64,000 nt of DNA, from assembly GCF_000763385.1 (NCBI RefSeq), contig NZ_JQFA01000002.1, positions 1,178,001 through 1,242,000 on the forward strand, read 5' to 3'. The notes below the pieces were generated by a model that was given only the letters and a program-made list of their open reading frames with translations, was not told the origin of the DNA and did not search any database. Below, in pieces: positions 37,711 to 46,954 of this stretch (position 1 is its first letter; each line of letters opens with the position of its first letter). The position numbers and the translations under genes were made by a program. The DNA comes from Leptolyngbya sp. KIOST-1. GTDB lineage: Bacteria; Cyanobacteriota; Cyanobacteriia; Phormidesmidales; Phormidesmidaceae.

Positions 37711-39435
37711 CTAGGGGCGCTGCCAGTCGGCGATATTCCAGGTGCTCAAATCCCAGGGGGTGAGGCTGATACCGGTGAGGCGGTTGCTGACGCCGGAGAC
37801 GTCGGCGCGGTGCACGATCGGCATAACCGCCGCTTCGTTAATCAGCAGGTCGTTCATCTGGATAAAGAGACTCTGACGATCTTCGGGGTCCAGGGTGGCG
37901 GCAGCCTGCTGCCAGAGGGCGTCGAACGCGGGGTTGCAGTAGCGGGCGTAGTTGCTTTTTGACCAGTTGTTGGCCTTTTGGGCAATCTCGTCGCAGGTGT
38001 AGGTCTGGAGGTAGCTGCCGGGGTCGGGGTTGGTGTTGCCGGTGGCAAACATTTGCAGATCCGCCGAAAAGCGATCGAGGGTATCGCGGCTGGCCGGGTC
38101 GCTGGAAAAGAAGACACTGGCATCGATACTTTTTAGCTCTACGCCGATGCCAATTTGCTCCAGGCTCTGCTTGACGATTTCCTGGGTTTTTTGGCGCACC
38201 GGGTTCACCGAGGTTTGAAAGACGATACGCATCTCCTGGCCGTCTTTGTCGCGGGTGCCGTTGTTGTTGCTGTCCACCCAGCCCGCTGCGTCGAGCAGCT
38301 CGGCGGCGGCCTCGGGGTCGTAGTCGTAGCTGGTGTTTTCGGAGGCAAAGGGTCCGGGGGCGACCAGGAAGTTGGTGGTGGGCTGGCCGGTGGGGCCGTA
38401 GAGCTGGGTGGCAATGGTGTCGCGATCGATGGCCAGGTTGATCGCCTGACGCACCATGCGATCGCTGAACATGGGGTGGGGAAACTCCACGCTGGAGGTT
38501 TCACCGGCGGCGGTGGCCTGGTTGGGGTCGGTGAAATTGAAAATAATTCGCTCCACCAGGGAGCCAAAGTTGGCGACAACTTGCCCCTGCCCGGCGGCCT
38601 CGAGCTGGTTGAGAATGGCGGCCTCGACCTGGAGGTTGTTGGCGTAGTCCACATCGCCCGTTTGCAGCACCGCCCGGGCCGCCGAGGTGGCATCGCCCCC
38701 GCCCTTGAGTTCGACCCGGCTAAAGGCGAGCTGGTCGGCATCGCGGTAGTTGGGGTTGGCCTCGTAGATAATCACATCGCCGGGGGTAAAGCTGGTGACC
38801 CGGTAGGGGCCGGTGCCCACGGGCATGGTGTTGGCGGGGGCCTCGCGCCCGTTGGCACCGTTGTAGTCGGCAAACATGTGCTGCGGTAGCACCATGCCTT
38901 CGGTGCCGGTAAACACCAGGTACCAGGCCGGGTTGGGCTCTTTGAAGGTGATCTGGACGGTGGTGTCGTCCAGGGCCTCGACGCTTTCCACCAGTTCGTA
39001 GGTGCCCGCGTTGACTGTGGCGACTTCGGGGTTGACGATGAACTCGTAGGTAAAGGCCACATCCTGGGCGGTGAAGGGGGTGCCGTCTGACCAGGTGATG
39101 CCCTCTTTGAGCTTCCAGGTGACGGAGGTGCCGTCGGCGGAGACGCCCCCGTTGTCGAGGGTGGGTTCTTCGGCGGCCAGGAACAGCACCATGTTGCCGT
39201 CAGCGTCAAAGCTGGCCAGGGGTTCCAGGGTAATGCGGCTGGCCTCTGAGTCCTTGAACCCGCTCGAAAAGTGAGGATTGAGAATGGTGGGAGCCTGCCA
39301 GTAGAGCAGCCGCAGGGTGTCGGCGGTGGCGGGGGCCTCGACTCCGGCCTCTGCCTGGGGCGAGTTCTGGCCCGATTGGCACCCGGTAAACAACAGCAGA
39401 CATAGACCAGCGGCAGCGACAGCGCGAGCGTTCAT
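37711..39435 (-). CDS. Peptide ABC transporter substrate-binding lipoprotein
   Basis: 574 residues. The N-terminus is a lipoprotein signal (AAAGLCLLLFTGCQSG, lipobox LFTGC with Cys near residue 19). The mature protein is a family 5 extracellular solute-binding protein (DppA/OppA type): LRLLYWQAPTILNPHFSSG, ITWSDGTPFTAQDVAFTYEF, TGPYRVTSFTPGDVIIYEANPNY, VRQAINLAIDRDTIA. It would capture peptides, opines or similar in the periplasm. No permease or ATPase genes are next to it, so its transporter is elsewhere. Confidence 0.93.
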   Translation of the reverse strand: MNARAVAAAGLCLLLFTGCQSGQNSPQAEAGVEAPATADTLRLLYWQAPTILNPHFSSGFKDSEASRITLEPLASFDADGNMVLFLAAEEPTLDNGGVSADGTSVTWKLKEGITWSDGTPFTAQDVAFTYEFIVNPEVATVNAGTYELVESVEALDDTTVQITFKEPNPAWYLVFTGTEGMVLPQHMFADYNGANGREAPANTMPVGTGPYRVTSFTPGDVIIYEANPNYRDADQLAFSRVELKGGGDATSAARAVLQTGDVDYANNLQVEAAILNQLEAAGQGQVVANFGSLVERIIFNFTDPNQATAAGETSSVEFPHPMFSDRMVRQAINLAIDRDTIATQLYGPTGQPTTNFLVAPGPFASENTSYDYDPEAAAELLDAAGWVDSNNNGTRDKDGQEMRIVFQTSVNPVRQKTQEIVKQSLEQIGIGVELKSIDASVFFSSDPASRDTLDRFSADLQMFATGNTNPDPGSYLQTYTCDEIAQKANNWSKSNYARYCNPAFDALWQQAAATLDPEDRQSLFIQMNDLLINEAAVMPIVHRADVSGVSNRLTGISLTPWDLSTWNIADWQRP

Positions 39436-39511
39436 CGGCAGGTTAAGTTAAGGGGTGATGGGGTTGGAGTCTGGCGCGGTAAACACTGGCCCGCTCCGCG
39501 ATCCCCAGGCA

Positions 39512-40051
39512 TTAGCGTAGCGGGTCGGAGGGGGAAAAGAGTGATGGAGGATACGAATCCGGCTGCAACCTCAAAACTCGATCGCCCCCCTCAGCGACGG
39601 AGGGGGGGGCGCCTTGGAGCTGGCGGTGCATGGTGGCGATGATCTCGGCGGGAACCTGGCGCAATCGCCCCCGGTTGCGCTCCAGAGCCAGGCTCAAAGG
39701 CACATCAAACCAGACTAGGGTGATGGGAGCAAAACCGATCTGGCGGGCGGCGGCGATCGCTGCTCGCCGATGCCGCCGCCGCGCGTTGGTGGCATCGTAG
39801 ATTACCCCATTCAGCTCACCACGCTGGATCGCCGCAACCCCCTGCTGCCATTGGGCCATCACCCCGCGCCAAATCACCGCCCAGTCGCCCTGCACAGCTT
39901 CATCGCCGTAGAGTTTGCCCCGCAGGCTGTCGGTGGAAACAATTGTGTAGCGCGGCTGAGCCAAAACAAAACCCCTGGCCCAGGTCGATTTACCGCTGCC
40001 GGGAATACCCACCAGCATCAACAGGGGCACAGGGGCTTGATTGTGCGTCAC
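39512..40051 (-). CDS. P-loop kinase, polynucleotide/zeta-like (AAA_33)
   Basis: 179 residues. Walker A is at the N-terminus (MLVGIPGSGKSTWARGF), followed by STDSLRGKLYGDE, the GVIYDATNARRRHRRAAI motif and the LVWFDVPLSLALERNRGR lid, as in the family containing the polynucleotide 5'-kinase domain. The substrate is not deducible. No antitoxin-like partner is adjacent, so I do not call a toxin. It sits between glgC and the lipoprotein, on the same strand. Confidence 0.75.
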   Translation of the reverse strand: MTHNQAPVPLLMLVGIPGSGKSTWARGFVLAQPRYTIVSTDSLRGKLYGDEAVQGDWAVIWRGVMAQWQQGVAAIQRGELNGVIYDATNARRRHRRAAIAAARQIGFAPITLVWFDVPLSLALERNRGRLRQVPAEIIATMHRQLQGAPPSVAEGGDRVLRLQPDSYPPSLFSPSDPLR

Positions 40052-40064
40052 CGCAGCTCTGAGA

Positions 40065-41354
40065 CTAGATGATCATGCCGTCGGGAATCACCGCATTCTT
40101 CAGCACGACCACGATGCCGCTGCGAATGTAGAAGCCCAGATCTTCGCGCTCGGCCTCCTGCACGTTTTCTTTGTTGACGATCTGCACGTTGCGGCCAATG
40201 CGGGCATTTTTGTCGATGATGGCGCGGCGAATGACCGAGCCCTCGCCAATTCCCATCGGAATTTTGCCCCGGGTCAGGTGCTGGCTGCTCTCGGAGAGCG
40301 GCTCGTAGTAGTCGGCTCCCATCAGCAGCGAGTCTTCGACCAGGCAGTCGGCATTGATGCGCTGGCGCAGGCCAACCACTGAGTGGTGAACGCGACAGTT
40401 CTTGAGAATGCAGCCCTCGGTAATGCTGGACTGGGTGATGTGACAGTCCTGCAGTTTGTTGGGCGGCAGGTAGCGGGCGCGGGTGTAGATGGGCGCGTCC
40501 TCATGGTAGAAGCTGAAGTCGGGGTGAGGCTGCTGGGTCAGGGCCAGGTTGGCATCGTAGAAAGCTTCGATGGTCCCAATGTCTTCCCAGTAGCCGTCGA
40601 ATAGGTAGGCCTGCACGTTGTAGTCGCGCGAGGAGGCCGGGATGATCTCTTTGCCGAAGTCGGTCTGGTCGAGGTTCTTGCGCAGCAGATCGATCAAAAC
40701 CTGCTTTTTGAACACGTAGATGCCCATGGAGGCAATAAACGGTTTTTCTTCCGCCTGCTCCGGGCTGAGGCCGAGGGAGGTGGTATCGACCTTCATCTGA
40801 TCCAGGGCCTCGCCCTTGGGCTTTTCGCTAAAGTCAACCACGCGCCCGGTGCCATCGACCTTCATCAGGCCGAAGTCGGAGGCCTGCTTGTAACCAATCG
40901 GCACAACGGACAGGGTAATGTCGGCATTGGTGGCCCGGTGGCGCTGCACAAACAGGCTGTAGTCCATGCGGTAGAGGTGATCCCCGGACAGGATGATGAA
41001 GTCCTCTACATTCCAGGAGTCGAACAGCCACAGGTACTTACGGACAGCGTCGGCGGTGCCCTGGAACCAACTGGGGCTCTCGGGGGTTTGCTGAGCCGCC
41101 AGCACCTCCACAAAGCCTTCGGTAAACTGCGAAAACTGGTACGCACGGCTGATGTGCCGGTTCAACGAAGCGGAGTTGAACTGGGTCAGGACGTAAATTT
41201 TGTTGATATCTGAGTTGATGCAGTTGCTAACGGGAATGTCAATTAACCGGTATTTGCCTGCCAGAGAAACCGCTGGCTTAGCGCGAAATTTAGTTAAAGG
41301 ATAAAGGCGGGTGCCGGCACCGCCACCTAAGATGATAGCCAGAACTGATTTCAC
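40065..41354 (-). CDS. glgC: Glucose-1-phosphate adenylyltransferase
   Basis: Makes ADP-glucose from glucose-1-phosphate and ATP, the committed and 3-phosphoglycerate-controlled step of cyanobacterial glycogen synthesis. 429 residues from GTG 41354 (read [21 protein letters not shown]) with GAGGGA upstream; this equals the usual length, and the frame above it is non-conserved. Motifs are [31 protein letters not shown], the [12 protein letters not shown] box, [14 protein letters not shown], the FSEKPKG lysine site and the C-terminal left-handed beta-helix ([24 protein letters not shown]). Confidence 0.96.
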   Translation of the reverse strand: MKSVLAIILGGGAGTRLYPLTKFRAKPAVSLAGKYRLIDIPVSNCINSDINKIYVLTQFNSASLNRHISRAYQFSQFTEGFVEVLAAQQTPESPSWFQGTADAVRKYLWLFDSWNVEDFIILSGDHLYRMDYSLFVQRHRATNADITLSVVPIGYKQASDFGLMKVDGTGRVVDFSEKPKGEALDQMKVDTTSLGLSPEQAEEKPFIASMGIYVFKKQVLIDLLRKNLDQTDFGKEIIPASSRDYNVQAYLFDGYWEDIGTIEAFYDANLALTQQPHPDFSFYHEDAPIYTRARYLPPNKLQDCHITQSSITEGCILKNCRVHHSVVGLRQRINADCLVEDSLLMGADYYEPLSESSQHLTRGKIPMGIGEGSVIRRAIIDKNARIGRNVQIVNKENVQEAEREDLGFYIRSGIVVVLKNAVIPDGMII

Positions 41355-41885
41355 AAGTTTCCCTCGATAAGCCCCACAAACTGGCCTGTTTACACCACTC
41401 TGTTTCACATTTACAGTGTGAGCCCGAGGGTACCGCTTGACAAGGGGGATCAGAAAAGATTGTGACGGAATGTGACCTGCAACACGATAGCGTTTTTTGA
41501 TCAGTCCCATAGGCTGGGCTTAACCCTGGTTCGCTGGCTGTGGAGGTCGAGTGGGGGAGCATCGGGCCAGGCGGTGGCAGGGTCGAACCAGCGGTAGCTT
41601 TTCGGCCTTGCGATCGCCCGTTTCAACCATAGCCCAGCCCATTCCCAGGACTGACTGATCGCCAGGATTTTTGAGCCACCAGCAGCCGTTGAGAGCAGCT
41701 TCCAGACAAGCGGGCTAATGAGTTCAGCCCTACCCTTGCCAGAACAGTACAGGTGCATTAGTATTGGTTCATGCGTACTTATGGGTACAACCGTTCCCAA
41801 TCGCGCGAGTGCCGATATCCATTGCGACACCTTTCAAAACGGTAACCCAAAGCCCCGCTGTCCTGACACCCCACGAGAGTTTCCT
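41355..41885. other. 531-bp divergent region glgC / parM-like gene
   Basis: It should carry promoters for both genes. A leftward 109-codon frame (41501-41830) lacks a recognisable product and a ribosome site, so I leave it out. GTAC/GTAT tetramers recur at 41747, 41761, 41775 and 41785 and may be an operator (see the separate entry). Confidence 0.4.
41747..41788. promoter_or_regulatory. Possible iterated operator before the parM-like gene
   Basis: GTAC, GTAT, GTAC and GTAC occur at 41747, 41761, 41775 and 41785, the first three at 14-base spacing. The first two 14-base units match at about eight positions. Ribbon-helix-helix proteins bind such short repeats. Speculative. Confidence 0.25.
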
Positions 41886-42941
41886 ATGACCACGACTACC
41901 GCCCCCCGCAGCCGTTCCGCCGCTGGTGCGACCCGGTCTTCGGCCAAGGCTCGCGGCACCCAAACGCCTAGCACTACCCCAGTGCTGGCCCTCGATGCCG
42001 GCAACTACGACCTCAAATTCTTCACCGGCAGCGGTCATCCCAAGGCCATTCGCTCGGTGCGCTACCAGCTGCCCCAGGGGCGCGACGCCGTTAGCTTCTC
42101 CGAGGCTTCCCCGCTGATCGAGCTGCCCGATGGTCGGCGTTTCCACTTTGGGGCCCAGGCTTACAAGTACCGCCGCCAGCAGCAAACCGTGATTGAAAAC
42201 AAGGTGGAGCTGGCCAAGCTGCACCTCTACGCCTGCCTTGAGCCTTTGGCTGGCGAAGTGGCCGACTACAGCCTCAATCTCCACGTTTCTACCCCCGACC
42301 CGGCCCGCAACGGTGAAGACATTCAGGCCCAGCTGCTCGGCCTCCACGAGTTTGTCCGCAACGACGTGGCGTTTCGGGTCAATGTGGAATCGGTCGAGGT
42401 GGACCGCGAGGGCATGGGCGCTTACCACTACGCCAAGGCCCAGGGGATTGTCCCCAGCCAGGGCTACACCATTGTGGTCGACATCGGCGGCGGCACCTGG
42501 CTCACCCGCCTGGTGGATGCCGACGGCGAAGTCATCGACGAGAACATCATGGATCGTGGCGGCACCTACGAACTGGCCACCGCCATCAGCTTTGACCACC
42601 GCCTCACCGACCATCTGGGCAGCAGCGCCGACCCCTGCATCGTCATGGATGGCTTCCGCTTTGACCACGCCTACGCCGACACCGGTCTGGCCTGGGCCGA
42701 CTGGCTCGACGAGTATCTCGACCCGTGGTTCAAGGGCATTTTTCAGACCGTAAAGGCCCAGTACACCCCCTACATGCCCAGGGTGACGCGCTTTTTGGTG
42801 ACCGGCGGCGGTTCGCACCTGATCGCCGATCGCCTCCAGGGGCACGACCTGTTCGCCGTCATGGGCGACCCTCAGTTTGCCAATGTTCGCGGCTTGTTCT
42901 TAATGACCGGGGATACCCAGCTATGTATGACCACCAAGTAA
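41886..42941 (+). CDS. ParM/StbA-like actin-family protein
   Basis: 351 residues from ATG 41886. After a Ser/Ala/Thr-rich N-terminal tail of about 32 residues, the actin-fold phosphate-1 loop appears (VLALDAGNYDLKFF), then phosphate 2 (TIVVDIGGGTWLTRLVDAD), the NIMDRGGTYELATAIS segment and the adenosine motif (RFLVTGGGSHLIADRL). Plasmid relatives form filaments that separate DNA copies. This one is on what looks like the main chromosome. Its last 19 bases overlap the start of a ribbon-helix-helix gene, as in plasmid parM-parR operons, so the two are probably coupled. Confidence 0.8.
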   Translation: MTTTTAPRSRSAAGATRSSAKARGTQTPSTTPVLALDAGNYDLKFFTGSGHPKAIRSVRYQLPQGRDAVSFSEASPLIELPDGRRFHFGAQAYKYRRQQQTVIENKVELAKLHLYACLEPLAGEVADYSLNLHVSTPDPARNGEDIQAQLLGLHEFVRNDVAFRVNVESVEVDREGMGAYHYAKAQGIVPSQGYTIVVDIGGGTWLTRLVDADGEVIDENIMDRGGTYELATAISFDHRLTDHLGSSADPCIVMDGFRFDHAYADTGLAWADWLDEYLDPWFKGIFQTVKAQYTPYMPRVTRFLVTGGGSHLIADRLQGHDLFAVMGDPQFANVRGLFLMTGDTQLCMTTK

Positions 42942-43243
42942 AGTCCGGTACAACCCGCCAGGACAACAAAGTTCGCCTCAGCCAGGATGTGCTTGAAAAA
43001 GCCGATCGCATTGCCGCCGAGTGGGGCCTCAAGAACGCCCGCGCCGCCGTAGAAGCCGTGTTCCGCCGCTACTGCGATGACTATCTCTACGGTCGCCCCG
43101 CCGACCTAGGGGAAGGGTTTGTCGCCCGTGAAAGCTCTCCCCAGCGCTACGGCGGGACTCTGCCTGCCCCCGAGCGGCGATCGCCGCTCCCCGCCCCCAA
43201 ATGTGAGGCGCTGGACGCCCTGGATCAGCTGCTGGCGCTGTGA
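42923..43243 (+). CDS. Ribbon-helix-helix-like protein, candidate ParR partner
   Basis: 106 residues from ATG 42923, which lies inside the 3' end of the parM-like gene in another frame. Residues 15-55 fit a ribbon-helix-helix domain: strand NKVRLS, helix QDVLEKADRIAAEWGL and helix NARAAVEAVFRRYCDDYL. A Pro/Arg-rich linker follows, and a hydrophobic C-terminal tail (ALDALDQLLAL), which in ParR proteins is the part that contacts ParM filaments. The function is inferred from fold and context only. A strong terminator follows. Confidence 0.65.
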   Translation: MYDHQVKSGTTRQDNKVRLSQDVLEKADRIAAEWGLKNARAAVEAVFRRYCDDYLYGRPADLGEGFVARESSPQRYGGTLPAPERRSPLPAPKCEALDALDQLLAL

Positions 43244-43245
43244 TT

Positions 43246-43293
43246 CTGCCGTGGGTTTCCCTGTCTTGGGGAACCCACGGCAGGTCGGTTTTT
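43246..43293 (+). terminator. Terminator of the parM-like operon
   Basis: CTGCCGTGGGTT...CCC and its complement up to 43283 form a 15-16-bp stem with one mismatch and a short loop. A run of five T follows at 43289-43293. It lies right after the stop of the ribbon-helix-helix gene and before chlI. Confidence 0.85.
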
Positions 43294-43368
43294 GGCCAGC
43301 CTGGATGACACGGCCTATGGCACAATGGAATTCATTCTAAAATTTTTGCCGTCATCTTTGAAACGCCT

Positions 43369-44475
43369 GTGAATTCTACTGTTGCGACCTCTTCGGCCAC
43401 CTTTGCCCCCGCCCGCCGCGCGGTATTTCCCTTCACCGCCGTGATCGGCCAGGACGATATGAAGCTGGCTCTGCTGCTCAACGTCATCGACCCCAAAATT
43501 GGCGGGGTGATGATTATGGGCGATCGCGGCACCGGCAAATCCACCACCATTCGCGCCCTGGCCGACCTGCTGCCCGAGATCGAGGTTGTCGCCGACGACC
43601 CCTTCAGTCGTTCGCCCCAGGACCGCGACGTGTGGGCCGAGCGCGGCACCGACGACCTGCCCGTGGCGCTCAAAAAAGTGCCCATGGTCGATCTGCCCCT
43701 GGGGGCCACCGAAGACCGGGTCTGCGGCACCATTGACATCGAAAAAGCCCTGTCTGAAGGGGTCAAAGCCTTTGAACCGGGCCTGCTGGCCAAGGCCAAT
43801 CGCGGCATTCTTTACGTCGATGAGGTCAACCTGCTCGACGACCACCTCGTTGACGTGCTGCTCGACTCCGCCGCCTCGGGCTGGAACACCGTAGAGCGCG
43901 AAGGCATTTCCATTCGCCACCCGGCCCAGTTTGTGCTGGTGGGCTCCGGTAACCCTGAGGAAGGGGAACTGCGGCCCCAGCTGCTCGATCGCTTTGGCAT
44001 GCACGCCGAGATTCGTACCGTGCGCGACCCCGAGCTACGGGTGCAGATTGTGGAGCAGCGATCGGAGTTTGACGCTGACCCCGCCACCTACCTGGCCCAG
44101 CACCAGGCCGAGCAGGAAGCGCTCCAGGCCAAGCTAGTCGAGGCCCAAAAGCGCCTGCCTTCAGTCACCCTCGACTACGACGATCGCGTCCGCATTTCTG
44201 AAGTCTGCGCCGAGCTGGATGTGGACGGGCTGCGGGGCGACATCGTTACCAACCGGGCTGCCAAGGCGATCGCCGCCTACGAAGGCCGCACCGCAGTCAC
44301 CCTGGACGATATCAAGCGGGTGATTGTGCTCTGCCTGCGCCACCGCCTGCGCAAAGACCCCCTGGAGAGCATCGACTCGGGCTACAAGGTGGAAAAAGTG
44401 TTCTGCAAAGTCTTCGGCCTGGCCGACCCCGACGACGCGGCGGTCAACGGTCGCCAGCCCGTGGGGGCGCGGTAG
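43369..44475 (+). CDS. chlI: Magnesium chelatase subunit I
   Basis: AAA+ ATPase subunit that, with ChlD and ChlH, inserts magnesium into protoporphyrin IX, the first step specific to chlorophyll. 368 residues from GTG 43369. Motifs are the [19 protein letters not shown] start, Walker [10 protein letters not shown], Walker [17 protein letters not shown], sensor 1 [22 protein letters not shown] and sensor 2 [13 protein letters not shown]. Complete. ruvC starts 8 bases after its stop. Confidence 0.96.
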   Translation: MNSTVATSSATFAPARRAVFPFTAVIGQDDMKLALLLNVIDPKIGGVMIMGDRGTGKSTTIRALADLLPEIEVVADDPFSRSPQDRDVWAERGTDDLPVALKKVPMVDLPLGATEDRVCGTIDIEKALSEGVKAFEPGLLAKANRGILYVDEVNLLDDHLVDVLLDSAASGWNTVEREGISIRHPAQFVLVGSGNPEEGELRPQLLDRFGMHAEIRTVRDPELRVQIVEQRSEFDADPATYLAQHQAEQEALQAKLVEAQKRLPSVTLDYDDRVRISEVCAELDVDGLRGDIVTNRAAKAIAAYEGRTAVTLDDIKRVIVLCLRHRLRKDPLESIDSGYKVEKVFCKVFGLADPDDAAVNGRQPVGAR

Positions 44476-44483
44476 GCATTCCT

Positions 44484-44984
44484 GTGGGTCAGCGCATTCT
44501 CGGGCTTGACCCAGGGCTCGCCATTCTGGGATTTGGGGTCATCGACGGGGCCGATCTCTCTGCCCCCCCAGCTTCGGGCACCCACGCCGAGGCCGCAGTG
44601 GTCGATTTTGGCGTGATTGAAACCCCGGCCAAGACGCCGGTGGGCGATCGCCTCTGCACTATCTACACCGACCTGCACAGCCTGTTTGAACAGTACAAAC
44701 CCGACCAGGTGGTGATTGAAAAATTTTTCTTTTACCGCATGGCCAACACCATCCTGGTGGCTCAGGCGCGGGGGGTTGTGATGCTGGTGCTGGCTCAGCA
44801 CAGCCTGCCCTACGTAGAATTTACCCCGGCTCAGGTGAAGCAGGCCCTCACCGGCTACGGCAACGCCGACAAGGCCGATGTGCAGCAGGCCGTGGCCCGC
44901 GAACTGGGCTTAGACCGTGTTCCTAGGCCCGATGACGCGGCGGACGCGCTGGCCTTAGCGCTGACAGGGTGGTATCAGCGCTGA
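44484..44984 (+). CDS. ruvC: Holliday junction resolvase RuvC
   Basis: Endonuclease that cuts Holliday junctions bound by RuvAB. 166 residues from GTG 44484. The four catalytic acids are present: Asp in [17 protein letters not shown], Glu in [13 protein letters not shown] and the two Asp in [14 protein letters not shown]. The [31 protein letters not shown] region is family-typical. Eight bases after chlI on the same strand, hence probably co-transcribed. Confidence 0.95.
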   Translation: MGQRILGLDPGLAILGFGVIDGADLSAPPASGTHAEAAVVDFGVIETPAKTPVGDRLCTIYTDLHSLFEQYKPDQVVIEKFFFYRMANTILVAQARGVVMLVLAQHSLPYVEFTPAQVKQALTGYGNADKADVQQAVARELGLDRVPRPDDAADALALALTGWYQR

Positions 44985-45255
44985 GCAGCCTTTGGCGGTT
45001 GGGCTGGGGAGGTTTTGGGTTAAATCTGCCCTGGCTACCCTCGATCTGAAAAACACTGTAAATCCTCTGACCTAGCTGCGCCTGTCCCCCTACGCCCCCT
45101 ATTTGTTAGGGATGGCCATGGCGCTTGGAATATTGACCTCAACTTCAGTTGAGAACTGGGGCGTTGCAATGGCGTCTAACCATCGCTTCAGGGGAATCGG
45201 TCCTGTCCCAACGGTTCTGGCGATAGGGATAGAATCGGGGCGATGCGATTCAGAT

Positions 45256-45756
45256 TTAGTATCCGGCCAGCTCCTGGGGCAGTTCTTTCTTCATCAGCAC
45301 CGCTTCGCTCTGGTAGCCCAGGCGGGTGTAGAGCGCCTGGGCGGCCTGGTTGTGGCTAAACACCTGGAGGCTAATCTGCCTGTGCCCCTGCTGCTGTGCC
45401 CAGGCTTCGGCCACCTCCAGCAGGGCGGTGGCGATGCCGCGCCGCCGGTGGTCCCTGGTCACGTACAGCAGCAGCACGTAGGGGTGCAAGGTTCCGCTGC
45501 GCTGGTCGGTTGCCTGCCCCAGCCAGAGCCCCGCTACTGGGCCAGCGGTATGATCGGCTCTGGCTTCGTCGATCCACCAGAGGGGTGTATTGCGGCTGAG
45601 ATAGCGATCGACGGTATCAGCAAGATGCCCTACCGACTGGTGGGGGTCAAGCTCGCGGTAGGTGCGCTCCATGAATTTGACCACGGTGGCGCGATCGAGG
45701 GTTGAGCCTACCCGCAGGCGATAACCCGGTAGCGCAAAGGATTGCTCAGCGGCCAT
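45256..45756 (-). CDS. GNAT family N-acetyltransferase
   Basis: 166 residues. The acetyl-CoA loop is clear (VTRDHRRRGIATALLEVAEAWAQQQG), followed by ISLQVFSHNQAAQALYTRLGYQ, the standard GNAT C-terminal half. The N-terminal half (YRLRVGSTLDRATVVKFMERTYREL) is typical of a cyanobacterial subgroup. Substrate unknown. Separated from the divergent methyltransferase by a spacer with 14-bp tandem repeats. Confidence 0.85.
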   Translation of the reverse strand: MAAEQSFALPGYRLRVGSTLDRATVVKFMERTYRELDPHQSVGHLADTVDRYLSRNTPLWWIDEARADHTAGPVAGLWLGQATDQRSGTLHPYVLLLYVTRDHRRRGIATALLEVAEAWAQQQGHRQISLQVFSHNQAAQALYTRLGYQSEAVLMKKELPQELAGY

Positions 45757-45777
45757 GCCCCTCCAGCGGTGCGATCG

Positions 45778-45833
45778 GTGCGATATGAATAGTGCGATAT
45801 GAATAGTGCGATGTGAATAGTGCGATGTGAGGA
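45778..45833. repeat. 14-bp tandem repeat, four copies
   Basis: The unit GTGCGAT(A/G)TGAATA is repeated four times; the last ends GAGGA. It lies in the divergent GNAT / methyltransferase spacer, close to both probable promoters. Confidence 0.9.
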
Positions 45834-45918
45834 CACCTGAATCATCCTACTTTTTTCCTGGCCAGAGAGAAACGAACTTGTTAGGCTGAGATGAGTTTGC
45901 TCGGCATTGGTATTCCCC

Positions 45919-46788
45919 ATGGCACCCCAGTCTAAAACCCTGTTTGAGCAATTTCTGGCCCCGATCTTCTCGCACCTGGTCGATCGCGACGCCCTGTTGC
46001 GCCTGCGGGACAGCATCGACTGGGAGGCCGGCGTCGCCCAGTTCACCAACCCCCAGGTGGTGTACCCCAACTACTACAAGGTCAGCAACTTCCACGGCAT
46101 CAAAAATGGCTACCTAAATGTGGATGCCGCCCTCACCTACGACCCCATTACTCAGTACGTGCTGCCCCCCGGCGAAACTTGGGTGCGCGAGAGCCTGGTC
46201 AAGGCCGTCAAAGGTGAGCCTCGGCGGATGTTAGACCTGGGCTGCGGCACGGGCACCACCACGCTAATGCTGAAGCGCAAGTTTCCCAATGCAGAGGTGA
46301 TCGGCCTCGATCTGTCGCCTCAGATGCTGGTGATGGCCGACTACAAGGCCCAAGCGGCGGCGGTGGATGTGACCTTTCGCCACGGTAACGCCATGGCCAC
46401 CGGGCTACCCGCCGCATCCTTTGATGTGGTGTGTGCCACGCTGCTGTTCCACGAAACGCCCCCGGCAGTGTCTAAAACCATTCTCTCCGAGGCCTTTCGG
46501 CTGCTGACCCCCGGCGGGCAAATGCTGGTGCTCGACGGTAACCAGCGCACCCTGCGAACCACCGACTGGCTCAGCACCATTTTTGAGGAACCCTTCATCC
46601 GCGACTACGGCCAGGGCAATCTGGATGCCTGGTTAGGCTATGCCGGGTTTGAGCGGGTCCGTACCGAGGATGTATTCTGGCTCAACCAACTGAGTTATGG
46701 CCGCAAGCCGCTGCCGGTCGGTGAGCGACTGACCAGGGACGAAGGAGACCGAGTGGAGGACGGCTTGCCGCTGGCACAGCCTGCCTAG
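45919..46788 (+). CDS. SAM-dependent class I methyltransferase
   Basis: 289 residues from ATG 45919 (MAPQSKTLFEQF). The SAM-binding core begins at about residue 100 (MLDLGCGTGTTTLMLKRKFPNAEVIGLDLSPQML), with motif II near FDVVCATLLFHETPP and motif III near LTPGGQMLVLDG. An N-terminal domain of about 90 residues precedes it. The family resembles small-molecule or lipid methyltransferases; the substrate is not evident. Confidence 0.83.
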   Translation: MAPQSKTLFEQFLAPIFSHLVDRDALLRLRDSIDWEAGVAQFTNPQVVYPNYYKVSNFHGIKNGYLNVDAALTYDPITQYVLPPGETWVRESLVKAVKGEPRRMLDLGCGTGTTTLMLKRKFPNAEVIGLDLSPQMLVMADYKAQAAAVDVTFRHGNAMATGLPAASFDVVCATLLFHETPPAVSKTILSEAFRLLTPGGQMLVLDGNQRTLRTTDWLSTIFEEPFIRDYGQGNLDAWLGYAGFERVRTEDVFWLNQLSYGRKPLPVGERLTRDEGDRVEDGLPLAQPA

Positions 46789-46798
46789 GGGGGTGTGG

Positions 46799-46900
46799 GT
46801 GTTAGGTGTCAGGTGTTAGGTGTTAGGTGTTAGGGATTAGCTTGCTACCCGAAACCGTAAACCATAAACCGTGAACCGTGAACCGTGAACTGCAGATCCG
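46799..46900. repeat. GTGTTAG and ACCGTGA short tandem repeats
   Basis: Bases 46799-46840 are 7-8-base GGTGTTA units. Bases 46852-46890 are AAACCGTGAACCGTG-type 7-base units. A related GTGTTAGGTGTCGG tract occurs at 53393-53460. They match the short tandem heptamer repeats known from cyanobacterial spacers. Confidence 0.75.
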
Positions 46901-46954
46901 TAAACCAAAACCCCTTCTGCGTACACTAGAGGCGTGGAGCGTAGAGGGTCGGCT

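Noticed and set aside
39512..40051. Zeta-type toxin
   Set aside because: P-loop kinase fold only; no antitoxin gene adjacent, so a toxin call is not supported.
41501..41830. A 109-codon leftward frame between glgC and the ParM-like gene
   Set aside because: No ribosome site, no recognisable family; more likely regulatory spacer. Conservation data could change this.
41769..42845. A 358-codon frame antisense to the ParM-like gene
   Set aside because: Shadow frame; the sense strand has clear actin-fold motifs.
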